Below are positions 1 to 7,606 of a stretch of DNA of 64,000 nucleotides, in pieces. Location: assembly GCA_030442055.1 (NCBI GenBank), contig JAUJEB010000009.1:124001-188000 (forward strand), given 5' to 3'. This DNA comes from Agaribacillus aureus. GTDB lineage: Bacteria; Bacteroidota; Bacteroidia; Cytophagales; Cyclobacteriaceae. Under the pieces are notes generated by a model. That model did no database searches. It had not been told where the DNA came from and saw nothing but the letters and a program-made list of their open reading frames with translations. The first letter of the stretch is position 1. Each line of letters opens with the position of its first letter. The translations under genes were made by a program, and so were the position numbers.

Positions 1-492
1 AGCCTGGAGGACCCCGTAGATTCCCAACATTGTTTCAATGCAAATGAAATAATTTCCTTTGGAGGTCTTTTGGTGAATGGACTAAAGGAAGGGGAGTGGA
101 AGGGGTTTGATCAACATGGGAGCCTTTCATTTTCTGAGATGTATGTTGCCGATAAGTTAGTAAATGGCAGGCGCTTCAATAATAAAGACACAACCATTTA
201 TAAAAAGATTTATAATCCGGCATACAGTGAAGAAGTCAATTGGCTTGCTCAACATATTATAACGCCTGAAGCCGGCATGATCAACGGAAAAGAAGCCACC
301 CTGAATGCAAAGGTAATAATTTCAGAAACGGGAGCGCTGCTGGATGTTGAAGTGCTTAATGAACTTGATGCATCCGTTGAGGATTGCGTAATAGAAACCA
401 TAAGAAATAGAACATCATGGCAGCCGGCCATCTACCGCGGCAAAGCGGTCTTAAGCTGTCAACTGTTAAAGGTGGAATTGGAGCGACAGTAA
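1..492 (+). CDS. TonB C-terminal-like / MORN-type protein (5' truncated by window edge)
   Basis: The frame is open from the first base and ends at the TAA at 490-492, so the gene begins upstream of the window. The TTG at 70 is only the first possible start inside the window. The visible part opens with a MORN/YwqK-like stretch (LVNGLKEGEWKGF, then LVNGRRF). It ends with a domain resembling the TonB C-terminal fold: an 'ETGALLDVEVL' strand, a helix with VEDCVIETI, and 'SWQPAIYRGKAV' where the family usually has W-x-PA-x-x-x-G-x-x-V. In Bacteroidota such proteins are often periplasmic or membrane-anchored TonB-like proteins. The specific role cannot be read from this fragment. It converges on the AAA ATPase gene across a strong terminator at 646-672. 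Confidence 0.7.
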   Translation, partial: SLEDPVDSQHCFNANEIISFGGLLVNGLKEGEWKGFDQHGSLSFSEMYVADKLVNGRRFNNKDTTIYKKIYNPAYSEEVNWLAQHIITPEAGMINGKEATLNAKVIISETGALLDVEVLNELDASVEDCVIETIRNRTSWQPAIYRGKAVLSCQLLKVELERQ

Positions 493-645
493 AATAGTTG
501 CATTTCCCTTCTATGGCACTAATGTAAGAATCAAAACCCAAATGCGACTCAAAACTATTCTGGAATAAATCCGGTTTGATTATTCCTAACAGAAGTAACC
601 CGACGCTTCAATCAGCCACTGGAAGGTCACTTTTCATGCCAAGAT

Positions 646-672
646 AAAACGGGCGAGGAATCCGCCCGTTTT
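646..672. terminator. Bidirectional intrinsic terminator
   Basis: A perfect 10-bp stem, AAAACGGGCG / CGCCCGTTTT, with a 7-nt loop lies between two convergent genes (stops at 492 and 747). The flanking A and T runs give a U-tract in both directions, and more T follows on the plus strand. Confidence 0.8.
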
Positions 673-746
673 GTCCTTTTTACTTAAATAACAGGTTGTA
701 CAGCCATATAGTTATGCTTGCTGTTGTTCCTTACTCTTGCTCTTGC

Positions 747-2285
747 TCAATCTGCCCATCCTTCGCGGTCCAGGCTTCGGTATTGAATGGCTTCGGCGAG
801 GTGTTCGATTTTTATCTCCTCGCTACCGGCTAAATCGGCAATAGTTCTCGATACTTTCAGAATTCTGTCATAGGCCCTGGCCGAAAGTCCTAACTTTTCC
901 ATAGCGGCTTTAAGCAGTGTCTTGCCAGCCTGGTTGATTTGGCAGATTTCCTTCACCCCATGGGGTGTCATCATGGCATTGCAGAAGATTTGTTTGTTAC
1001 TTGCGAATCTTTGGGTTTGGATTTCACGCGCTGTCACCACCCTTTCCCTGATTTTATCGCTACTTTCGGCTGGCCGGTCTTCTGTCATCTGGTCGAAGGA
1101 GACCGGCGTTACTTCCACATGCAGGTCGATGCGGTCTAGCAATGGTCCACTAACTTTATTCAAATAGCGTTGTACTACACCTGGTCCGCAAACACATTCC
1201 TTGTCTGGATGATTGTGGTAGCCGCATGGACAGGGATTCATGCTGGCGATCAACATAAAATTAGCGGGAAATTCAACTGAGATTTTTGCCCGTGAGATGG
1301 ATACCTTTCTTTCCTCCAGTGGCTGTCGCATTACTTCCAGCACAGACCGTTGGAATTCAGGTAGTTCATCCAAAAACAACACACCATTATGCGCGAGCGA
1401 TATTTCTCCCGGCTGTGGGTTTCCACCGCCACCGACCAGGGCGACATCAGAGGTGGTATGGTGGGGGGAGCGGAATGGCCTTGAGGCTATCAGAGAGGTG
1501 TTGGTGCCTAGCTTTCCGGCTACGGAATGGATCTTGGTAGTTTCCAGCGCCTCCTGCAACGAAAATGGCGGCAGAATGGAAGGCAGTCGTTTGGCAAGCA
1601 TGGTTTTGCCTGCGCCAGGCGGACCGATCATGATCACGTTATGCCCTCCGGCAGCGGCTATTTCCAGGGCGCGCTTGATGTTTTCCTGTCCCTGAACGTT
1701 CGCAAAATCGGCCTCGTAGTCATTGACGTTTTCATAAAAAATATCCCTGGTATCCCGATCAAGCGGTTTGATGTTGATTTTGCCCTCCAGGAATGCGATG
1801 GCCTCCTGAAGGGTTTCTATGCCAATCACATCCAGGTTATTGACAATCGCTGCTTCCTCTGCATTTTCCTTGGGCAATATAAATCCTTTATAGCCATTTT
1901 TTCTTGCTTCAACGGCAATGGGTAATACCCCTTTGATAGGCCTCAATAGCCCATCTAAAGCCAGCTCACCCATAATAAAGTATTCCTCCAGGCTAGCGGT
2001 GAGGATCTGACCGGAAGCACTTAAAATTCCCAGGGCAATTGGTAAATCATAGGATGAACCTTCTTTTCGAATATCAGCGGGCGCCAGGTTGACAATCGTC
2101 TTAATTCGGGGCATGGTGTAGCCGTTATATTTTATGGCTGATTCCACCCGCTTCTGGCTTTCCTTAACGGCATTATCGGGAAGGCCGACCATAAAAAATT
2201 TGGTGCCGCTGGAAACACTAACCTCAACAGTAATCATATGGGCGCTTACGCCATAAACAGCGCCACCATAGGTTTTTGCAAGCAT
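747..2285 (-). CDS. yifB: YifB/ComM-family Mg-chelatase-like AAA+ ATPase
   Basis: The 512-residue protein has the full three-part architecture. An N-terminal Lon-protease-S5-like domain covers about 1-165 and contains NLAPADIRKEGSSYDLPIA. An Mg-chelatase-type AAA+ core covers about 190-395, with Walker A GPPGAGKT at 221-228 and a Walker B-like LFLDELPEF. A C-terminal Mg-chelatase helical domain includes RAYDRILKVSRTIADL. A CPCG...CVCG cysteine cluster sits in the core, as is usual here. The family (ComM in naturally competent bacteria) acts as a hexameric helicase in branch migration during transformation recombination; the role in this organism is inferred. It appears monocistronic, with a 500-bp non-coding stretch upstream. 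Length is normal for the family. Confidence 0.93.
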   Translation of the reverse strand: MLAKTYGGAVYGVSAHMITVEVSVSSGTKFFMVGLPDNAVKESQKRVESAIKYNGYTMPRIKTIVNLAPADIRKEGSSYDLPIALGILSASGQILTASLEEYFIMGELALDGLLRPIKGVLPIAVEARKNGYKGFILPKENAEEAAIVNNLDVIGIETLQEAIAFLEGKINIKPLDRDTRDIFYENVNDYEADFANVQGQENIKRALEIAAAGGHNVIMIGPPGAGKTMLAKRLPSILPPFSLQEALETTKIHSVAGKLGTNTSLIASRPFRSPHHTTSDVALVGGGGNPQPGEISLAHNGVLFLDELPEFQRSVLEVMRQPLEERKVSISRAKISVEFPANFMLIASMNPCPCGYHNHPDKECVCGPGVVQRYLNKVSGPLLDRIDLHVEVTPVSFDQMTEDRPAESSDKIRERVVTAREIQTQRFASNKQIFCNAMMTPHGVKEICQINQAGKTLLKAAMEKLGLSARAYDRILKVSRTIADLAGSEEIKIEHLAEAIQYRSLDREGWAD

Positions 2286-2583
2286 AAATTATATTATTTG
2301 ACAGGTTAAAAAATAGCATTCTTACATGCTGGATCACAGTTCAAAAAATTACTGTTACCGGTTTGGTTTAAATAGTATGGAAGCCATCCTATGGGGAATT
2401 AAAGCTTGGTGGTGCTATCCATGCCATTCAAATTTTCCGTGCAATCTATGGACGAAAATATCAATTATTTTTTTTTATAAAAATCAATTAGGTTATTATT
2501 AATCTGAAATTAATTAATTCCAAAAATGTGGGTGGTAAGGTGCTGAGAATGGTTGCTGGCATGCAGGATATTTTAGCCTTGTT

Positions 2584-2620
2584 TAAGGATAGGTGGCTAT
2601 AGCATAACCACCTATCCTTA
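2584..2620. terminator. Orphan 13-bp perfect stem-loop
   Basis: Arms TAAGGATAGGTGG (2584-2596) and CCACCTATCCTTA (2608-2620) match perfectly around an 11-nt loop. No gene ends nearby on either strand, and no clear T-run follows. It could be the remaining terminator of a lost gene, the end of a small RNA, or a repeat unit. Confidence 0.4.
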
Positions 2621-2715
2621 GACAAAATTAAACCATAAAAATTTTGCCGGTGATTGTCATTAGTAAGTACAATTAGAAAAAAATCAAAGGTCTGCTTTCA
2701 AGGCAAACACTATTT

Positions 2716-2757
2716 ACAATAATTGTATTTAAATATAGGAAACCCGTCTTTAAAGAC
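2716..2757. promoter_or_regulatory. Candidate operator palindromes upstream of XRE gene 1
   Basis: ACAATAATTGT (2716-2726) and GTCTTTAAAGAC (2746-2757) are perfect palindromes 30-70 bp before the XRE start. A CAAT/ATTG palindrome also precedes the paralogous XRE gene at 6973. Small XRE proteins commonly bind palindromes in their own promoters. Assignment here is inference. Confidence 0.3.
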
Positions 2758-2785
2758 CTAATTCAATCTTAATTAATTTTTCATT

Positions 2786-3022
2786 TTGCCGATCAAATTG
2801 GAACAGGTCGAAAATATAAAAACACTATTTGGCAATCGTATTCGTCAATTAAGGAAGGCTAGGAGCATCACCCAGGAAGATTTAGCCTATATTTTAAAGA
2901 CAGATACCCGGCAAATTGGTAGAATTGAAAATGGAGAGGCTTTCGTTAATCTAAAAACAGTTACCAAACTAGCCAATGCTTTAGACGTACCGGTCAAGGA
3001 GTTGTTTGATTTTGATGAATGA
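2786..3022 (+). CDS. Small XRE-family HTH transcriptional regulator (copy 1)
   Basis: This 78-residue protein is essentially one Cro/C1-type helix-turn-helix domain. FGNRIRQLRKARSITQEDLA is followed by the recognition region TDTRQIGRIENGEA and the closing LANALDVPVKELFDFDE. It has no sensor or enzymatic domain. The start is uncertain: TTG at 2786 gives the listed length, and TTG at 2798 is an alternative. It is clearly paralogous to the 72-residue XRE protein at 6973-7191. Its stop lies only 8 bases before repeat copy A, and candidate operators sit upstream. Targets are unknown; autoregulation is plausible. Small stand-alone XRE proteins of this kind are common in Bacteroidota accessory regions. 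Confidence 0.8.
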   Translation: MPIKLEQVENIKTLFGNRIRQLRKARSITQEDLAYILKTDTRQIGRIENGEAFVNLKTVTKLANALDVPVKELFDFDE

Positions 3023-3030
3023 TCTGATTA

Positions 3031-3227
3031 CCGTCATCGCGAACAATGCGTTGGCCGGTGGGTTGATTGTGAAGAAACCCCTTAGCGAAGAGCCACTAAG
3101 CTTTGCCTGACTACCGCCCCAATAAGACGTACTGATAGCCTACTGGCAAGCCCTCACCACCTTATCAACTATGGGACTGCCACGCCTTTCCTACCGCTCC
3201 TGCCTGCCAAAAGGCTCGCAGTGACGG
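3031..3227. repeat. 197-bp palindrome-ended repeat, copy A
   Basis: Starts CCGTCATCGCG and ends CTCGCAGTGACGG, which are imperfect terminal inverted repeats. It shares most of its sequence with copy B (3394-3590) and copy D (8617-8813), and its left part with copy C (6319-6500). It begins 8 bp after the XRE stop. The ends resemble the widespread GTCATTGCGA short-repeat family. Confidence 0.8.
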
Positions 3228-3393
3228 CTATGGTTGAGATTGAAGCCATTATGTGTTTTTAAGCAAAGCCCCAAATAAAATCTTGTACCGGTAGTCTGCC
3301 GATTGAAAAAATCAAAACAAATGTGGCTAATTGTACTTCATAATTATACTAGAGACAAGCAACGCTTTTCAAATACTCAAAACAATTAAATTC

Positions 3394-3590
3394 CCGTCAT
3401 CGCGAACAATGTGTTGGCTGGTGGGTGGGTTGTGAAGCGATCCCTCAGCGAAGAGCCACTAAGCTTTGCCTGACTACTGCCCCAATAAGACGTACTGACA
3501 GCTTACTGGCACGCCCTCACCACCTTATCAACTATGGGACTGCCACACCTTTCCTACCGCTCCCGCCTGCCAAAAGGCTAGCAGTGACGG
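3394..3590. repeat. 197-bp palindrome-ended repeat, copy B
   Basis: Same length and orientation as copy A, with scattered substitutions. It is preceded by an ACTCAAAACAATTAAA segment that also precedes copies C and D, so the conserved unit extends about 20 bp to the left in three of the four copies. Confidence 0.8.
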
Positions 3591-3717
3591 CTATGGTTAC
3601 AAATTTATCACGTTTTAATCTTTGTTTGGAAACGAAAGCCAGCAGACCCGCAACAAAATTTTGATCAGGCTTAAACCTTTTTGTAACTTATTAGTCTAAG
3701 TAGGAAATCTCAAGATC

Positions 3718-5073
3718 ATGTTAAAACAACAAGAGGTACAACATTTATTGTTAAGAGCAGGGTTTGGTGCTACGTACCGGGAAATTGATCGTTTAAAGCG
3801 AAAAAATCCTAAAGCAGTGATAACCTCTCTTTTTGATCATACAGTGCCTGAAATTAACGTTACTGACCAGCTTTCTTTTGATATGCAGGATTTTTTTGCA
3901 GCGTCCAGGGAGGAGCGGAGGGAGATGATAAAAATGAACCGGCCCCTGATCAAACAGTTGAATGCGAAATGGATTAAACAAATGGTGATTAGTGATAATA
4001 CCATTGGTGAAAAGTTAACACTTTTCTGGCATGATCATTTTGCCTGCTCCTCCAACAACCTGTTTTTCCTTGAAAGCTATTTAACCACTTTGCGGAAGTA
4101 TGCGCTAGGTAATTTTAGAGATCTGCTCCATGCTGTGGCCAAGGAGCCTGCCATGCTTGCTTACCTGAATAATCAGCAAAACCGGAAAAAATCCCCTAAC
4201 GAGAATTTTGCGAGGGAGGTAATGGAGCTATTCACATTAGGCCGGGATAACGACTATACTGAAAAAGACATCAAAGAAGCAGCGAGAGCATTTACCGGTT
4301 GGGGGTTCGATATTGAAGGCAAATTCAGGTTTAGAAAATTCCAGCATGATTTCGGAGAAAAAAGCATTTTCGGAAAGACCGGTAATTTTAGTGGTGAAGA
4401 GGTGTTGGACATGCTCCTCGAAAACAGGGCTACGGCAGCCTACATTGCTCAAAAGTGGGTCAGGTATTTTGTAAACGATCAGGGTGATGACGTATTAAGC
4501 AAGGCGGTCGCCGAGGCTTTTTACAATGCTGACTACGACATACGAACTGGATTGATGACACTATTCACTCACGAGCGCTTTTACGCTAAGGAGCATCACG
4601 GCGTTAAGATCAAATCACCGGTTGAATTGGTTGTAGGTCTCCAGCGAATGACGTATGCTACTATTCAGTCGGACGATAGTCTGGTCTTTTTACAGAACAT
4701 GCTGGGCCAAAGGCTCTTCTTTCCGCCTAATGTGGCCGGCTGGCCAGGGGGGCAAAGTTGGATAGACAACGCCACGCTGGCTTTTAGAATTGAGCTCCCT
4801 AAATATGTGTTTTTAGCCGGTCTCATTGAAACACTCCCCAAAGATTCCGGTGACATTGGCGATCAGATCAGAAATAACGGAAAGCTGAAAAAGCTGGAGG
4901 TCAAAATTGACTATGACCAGCTGAAAAATGATTTCAAAAGAGCCAATGATGAAGAGATATATACTTTCTTTTCACAGGTGCCGGCAGCCGATGCCTCCGA
5001 ACTTTCCAACCTGAGCTCACTTGTTAAAAAAGTTGTTCTCCTTACTTCCAAACCTACTTTTCAATTATGTTAA
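3718..5073 (+). CDS. DUF1800 family protein
   Basis: The 451-residue protein carries the DUF1800 signatures in order: VQHLLLRAGFGAT at the N-terminus, LFWHDHFACS (about residues 101-110), NFAREVMELFTLG, DIKEAARAFTGWGF, SPVELVVGLQR and FFPPNVAGWPGG. The biochemical function of this family is not established to my knowledge. It is typically encoded next to a DUF1501 protein in Bacteroidota and Planctomycetota. That pairing is present here: the last 7 bases overlap the start of the DUF1501 gene, which suggests translational coupling. No signal peptide is evident at the N-terminus. ATG at 3718 fits the usual family start near the VQHLL motif. Confidence 0.9.
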   Translation: MLKQQEVQHLLLRAGFGATYREIDRLKRKNPKAVITSLFDHTVPEINVTDQLSFDMQDFFAASREERREMIKMNRPLIKQLNAKWIKQMVISDNTIGEKLTLFWHDHFACSSNNLFFLESYLTTLRKYALGNFRDLLHAVAKEPAMLAYLNNQQNRKKSPNENFAREVMELFTLGRDNDYTEKDIKEAARAFTGWGFDIEGKFRFRKFQHDFGEKSIFGKTGNFSGEEVLDMLLENRATAAYIAQKWVRYFVNDQGDDVLSKAVAEAFYNADYDIRTGLMTLFTHERFYAKEHHGVKIKSPVELVVGLQRMTYATIQSDDSLVFLQNMLGQRLFFPPNVAGWPGGQSWIDNATLAFRIELPKYVFLAGLIETLPKDSGDIGDQIRNNGKLKKLEVKIDYDQLKNDFKRANDEEIYTFFSQVPAADASELSNLSSLVKKVVLLTSKPTFQLC

Positions 5074-6263
5074 ATCCAGATATGAATTCGAGAAGATCAT
5101 TCTTAAAGCAGTCATCGCTGGTTACGGCAGGTACAATGTTGGCCCCTAATTTTTTACATGCTTTTTCCAATCGAAATACGCATGGGTTTAATGGCAAAAG
5201 ATTAATTGTAATACAGTTATCCGGAGGCAATGACGGCCTAAATACGATCATTCCTTATCGTAATGATCTGTACTATCAGCTAAGGCCTTCGCTGTCCTAC
5301 CAAAAGCGTGAAGTGTTAAACCTGACGACTGAACTTGGATTAAATCCGGGTATGAGTGGGTTAAAGGAGATATTTGATCGTGGGGATGCCTGCATTATTA
5401 ATAATGTAGGATATCCAAATCCAAACCGGTCACACTTTCGGTCGATGGACATATGGCACACTGGAAGTGATGCTGAGAATTACTGGAGCACCGGTTGGTT
5501 GGGCAGATATCTTGACCATGAGTGCCATGATCCATTGCAATACCAGGCGGTTGAAATGGACGATAGTGTAAGCCTTGCGATGCGCGGTGACAGGCACAAA
5601 GGGTTTTCAGTTTCCAAACCTGCCAACATGTATAATACAGTTAAGCGTATTAAGCTAAATCACTACAAAGAAACTACTAACGAAAACCTCAATTATCTGT
5701 ACAAGACATTGGCTGATACACAACAATCGGCCAGGTACATTTACGAAAAGAGCAAGATCTATGCTTCCAAAGTGAGCTATCCTAACACGAAATTTGGAAA
5801 GCAAATGAAAAGTATGGCCGAGCTTATTATATCAGGTATTGAATCACAGGTTTATTATGTAAGCCTCACTGGATTTGATACGCATGCGCGTCAAAAAAAT
5901 CAGCAACAGCATTTACTCAAACAATACAGTGATGCCCTGCTCGCACTTTCCAAGGATTTGAAGCAACATGATCAATGGGATGATACGCTGATATTTACTT
6001 TTTCGGAATTTGGCCGAAGAGTGCAGGAAAACGCCAGCCGCGGCACGGATCATGGCGCTGCCAACAATATTTTTATTTCAGGTGGCAAGCTTAAAAAGGC
6101 CGGAATAATGAATGAAAGCGCTGACCTGGCCAATTTAGACAAAGGAGACCTTGTACACTCTATTGACTTTCGCTCGGTTTATGCTACGCTGCTTGATAAA
6201 TGGCTGAAATGCGATGCGGACAAGATATTGAAGCAGTCTTTTGAACGTTTGCGTTTTGTTTAG
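5067..6263 (+). CDS. DUF1501 family protein, Tat-exported
   Basis: The 398-residue protein begins with a clear twin-arginine signal: SRRSFLK at about residues 8-14, then a hydrophobic stretch and a likely cleavage region near residue 30. The mature part has the DUF1501 signatures LIVIQLSGGNDGLNTIIPY, GYPNPNRSHFRSMDIWHTG and, near the C-terminus, TFSEFGRRVQENASRGTDHG. The fold is alkaline-phosphatase/sulfatase-like, and DUF1501 members are predicted secreted enzymes of unknown substrate. The gene overlaps the upstream DUF1800 gene by 7 bases, so the two are almost certainly co-expressed. TatC encoded at 40.1 kb would be the exporter. A palindromic repeat (copy C) begins 55 bases after its stop and may act on transcript ends. 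Confidence 0.92.
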   Translation: MLNPDMNSRRSFLKQSSLVTAGTMLAPNFLHAFSNRNTHGFNGKRLIVIQLSGGNDGLNTIIPYRNDLYYQLRPSLSYQKREVLNLTTELGLNPGMSGLKEIFDRGDACIINNVGYPNPNRSHFRSMDIWHTGSDAENYWSTGWLGRYLDHECHDPLQYQAVEMDDSVSLAMRGDRHKGFSVSKPANMYNTVKRIKLNHYKETTNENLNYLYKTLADTQQSARYIYEKSKIYASKVSYPNTKFGKQMKSMAELIISGIESQVYYVSLTGFDTHARQKNQQQHLLKQYSDALLALSKDLKQHDQWDDTLIFTFSEFGRRVQENASRGTDHGAANNIFISGGKLKKAGIMNESADLANLDKGDLVHSIDFRSVYATLLDKWLKCDADKILKQSFERLRFV

Positions 6264-6318
6264 GTAAGGACGGTTCAGGTGTCTTAAAGCTCTAAATGCT
6301 CTCAAAACAATCAAATCC

Positions 6319-6500
6319 CCGTCATCGCGAACAATGCGTTGGCTGGTGGGTGGGTTGTGAAGCGATCCCTCAGCGATAGGCCACTAAACCTGACCTACTC
6401 GCCACAACCTTTTAGGCGTCAAGGCTGCCTAATAGCAAGGTATGGTAGGAGAAGCCTGGGGATTGCTTCTTCACTCGCACACTCGTTCATCGCAATGACG
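6319..6500. repeat. Palindrome-ended repeat, copy C (divergent 182-bp form)
   Basis: The left half matches copies A, B and D (CCGTCATCGCGAACAATG...GAAGCGATCCCTCAGCGA). The right half is different and ends ATTGCTTC...TCATCGCAATGACG. That end is the inverted form of the widespread GTCATTGCGA...GAAGCAAT repeat, so the terminal inverted repeats are stronger in this copy. Confidence 0.75.
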
Positions 6501-6522
6501 AGTATGTTTGGTTTTTTTACTT

Positions 6523-6750
6523 TCAAGTGGATGGTAGAACATAATGTAACGTATAATTATATTCCTTACTTTTAGTCCCCAATATTTCAAAATCGTAGCC
6601 ATCCTTAAATTGAAATTTCTCCTTAAAAATTGTCATAACCCTGTCGAAATCTTTCTTTTTGATATTTTTTAATTTGGTTGAAAAAAATAGCACATCATTG
6701 TAATAGACATTAATTTTAAAGGTTTTCATTTTACCATTATTTAAGCCCAT
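6523..6750 (-). CDS. Small hypothetical protein
   Basis: A 75-residue ORF whose second Met (6729) gives the plausible start MKTFKINVYYND. The product is lysine- and aromatic-rich (FFSTKLKNIKKKDFDRVMTIFKEKF), apparently soluble, with no signal peptide, membrane segment or recognised domain. Composition matches a folded alpha/beta mini-protein better than a random shadow frame, and no other gene competes for this interval. It is divergent from XRE copy 2 (starts 6973) and ends just beyond repeat copy C. Function is unknown. Confidence 0.45.
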   Translation of the reverse strand: MGLNNGKMKTFKINVYYNDVLFFSTKLKNIKKKDFDRVMTIFKEKFQFKDGYDFEILGTKSKEYNYTLHYVLPST

Positions 6751-6894
6751 GATTTATTTATTTGAAATAAAGTATTTCACCTGTTGGGAGAAATGGGAGA
6801 TTTGTTAACTGCTTTGCTGGATTTGGGGATGTATTCCAGTCTCTTATATAGATTAAAAAAATCGAGTGTTTGTTTGCTAAACAATCACCATATG

Positions 6895-6904
6895 CAATTA
6901 ATTG
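6895..6904. promoter_or_regulatory. Candidate operator palindrome upstream of XRE gene 2
   Basis: CAATTAATTG is a perfect palindrome 68 bp before the GTG start of XRE copy 2. It resembles the ACAATAATTGT palindrome that lies 59 bp before XRE copy 1. The similarity is suggestive only, because such AT-rich palindromes can arise by chance. Confidence 0.25.
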
Positions 6905-6972
6905 TTTCAAATATAAAAAATTCGTGCTACACCACCAATGAATAAGTGAAATTTCTTTGAATTTTTGATTCT

Positions 6973-7191
6973 GTGAGTGACAAAGACATAAAAAAGCAAT
7001 TTGGAAAGAGGATTAGAGAATTGAGATTGGCCAAGAATCTCACACAACTTGACTTATCGGTCATTATAAATACCGACAATAAACATTTGAGCCATATCGA
7101 ACTAGGTCACGTGGATGTTAAATTGACTACAATTCACAGGCTTGCCGATGCTTTGGAAATTGATATTCGTGAGTTATTTAAAGGTGATTGA
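6973..7191 (+). CDS. Small XRE-family HTH transcriptional regulator (copy 2)
   Basis: The 72-residue single-domain Cro/C1-type helix-turn-helix protein (FGKRIRELRLAKNLTQLDLS, then TDNKHLSHIELGHVDV and LADALEIDIRELF) starts at GTG 6973. It aligns along its whole length with the protein at 2786-3022, so the two are paralogues. Like the first copy it is followed almost at once (11 bases) by a palindrome-ended repeat, though of the other family. A short divergent ORF lies upstream. No partner toxin or sensor gene is evident. Targets are unknown; autoregulation through the upstream palindrome is possible. Confidence 0.8.
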   Translation: MSDKDIKKQFGKRIRELRLAKNLTQLDLSVIINTDNKHLSHIELGHVDVKLTTIHRLADALEIDIRELFKGD

Positions 7192-7202
7192 TACCCACTG
7201 GT

Positions 7203-7328
7203 GCAGGTCCTCCGGTCCTGTGCCAATCGTGAAAGAAAGTGATAACTGAAAGAGGGCAGCTAATAACCAGATAAGGCCAGTGTAATTTCGCAAATCTTAC
7301 TTAACCCGCACAGGACCGGAGGACCTGC
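7203..7328. repeat. 126-bp repeat with 21-bp perfect terminal inverted repeats, copy 1
   Basis: The left end (7203-7223, GCAGGTCCTCCGGTCC...) is the exact reverse complement of the right end (7308-7328, ...GGACCGGAGGACCTGC). The interior is about 84 bp and non-coding. It is MITE- or REP-like in size and form. Two other copies lie at 7607-7732 and 8390-8576. Confidence 0.85.
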
Positions 7329-7377
7329 CTTTATATTTACCTATCTGGAAATATTTATATTTATTCACGAATCAAAA

Positions 7378-7484
7378 CAGCAGAGGTGAACTATAGTGAC
7401 CTGCTAAGATTAAGACTTATCTAGCGCATCAGTCCTCTGCTGTCTTAAGATTTGCATTAAATAGAATATTAGGTTAAAGACCTA
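7378..7484 (+). ncRNA. Possible decayed bridge-RNA region of the IS110 remnant
   Basis: Two hairpins precede the transposase start. The large one has arms CAGCAGAGG (7378-7386) and CCTCTGCTG (7434-7442), and the small one TAGGT/ACCTA (7470-7484). Position and size match the left-end bridge RNA of IS110-group elements, which uses large hairpins with internal loops. I cannot identify target- or donor-binding loops by eye, so this is an inference. Confidence 0.3.
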
Positions 7485-7515
7485 TTAAAGGCATTAATGA
7501 AATCTATGGAAAGTT

Positions 7516-7606
7516 ATGAAAAAGTATCCACTTATCATCGGAATTGACATTTCTAAAAGTTATTTTGACGCTTGTTTTTTATCGGCTAAAAACACTCCCC
7601 ACTGGC
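7516..7606 (+). pseudogene. IS110-family transposase, N-terminal fragment
   Basis: From ATG 7516 the frame reads MKKYPLIIGIDISKSYFDA, then CFLSAKN. G-I-D-I-S-K-x-x-F-D is the first catalytic (DEDD RuvC-like) motif of IS110/IS1111 transposases. After about 30 residues the frame runs into repeat copy 2 and stops at 7651-7653 without the rest of the RuvC or Tnp2 domains. Intact members are usually 300-400 residues, so more than 90 percent is missing. Confidence 0.7.

Larger units (their letters stand above)
2286..2785. other. Non-coding stretch upstream of yifB and the first XRE gene
   Basis: I found no credible ORF in these 500 bases. They hold the yifB promoter region, a strong orphan hairpin (2584-2620) and two short palindromes before the XRE start: ACAATAATTGT at 2716-2726 and GTCTTTAAAGAC at 2746-2757. 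The DNA is visibly AT-rich. Confidence 0.5.
3023..3717. other. Repeat-bearing intergenic region
   Basis: The 695 bases between XRE copy 1 and the DUF1800 gene are mostly two direct copies of the ~197-bp palindrome-ended repeat (3031-3227 and 3394-3590), with AT-rich spacer between. The ORF visible at 3425-3664 lies largely inside repeat copy B and is not credible. Confidence 0.6.
7329..7606 (+). mobile_element. Remnant of an IS110-family insertion sequence (left end and transposase start)
   Basis: This stretch sits exactly between repeat copies 1 and 2. It contains about 185 bases of hairpin-rich non-coding DNA followed by the first 30 codons of an IS110-type transposase, which are cut off by repeat copy 2. 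IS110-group elements carry a long left-end leader of this size that encodes the bridge RNA. No catalytic C-terminal part or right end was recognised downstream, so the element is dead. Confidence 0.55.

Noticed and set aside
1240-1695. 151-residue ORF opposite the AAA ATPase
   Set aside because: It is fully antisense to the well-conserved yifB and has a shadow-frame composition.
3425-3664. 79-residue ORF in the repeat region
   Set aside because: It lies mostly inside repeat copy B, the frame is not maintained in copies A and D, and its composition is cysteine/arginine-rich without any domain.
6339-6575. 78-residue ORF across repeat copy C
   Set aside because: It is a frame through the palindromic repeat and runs into the antisense of the small ORF at 6523-6750.
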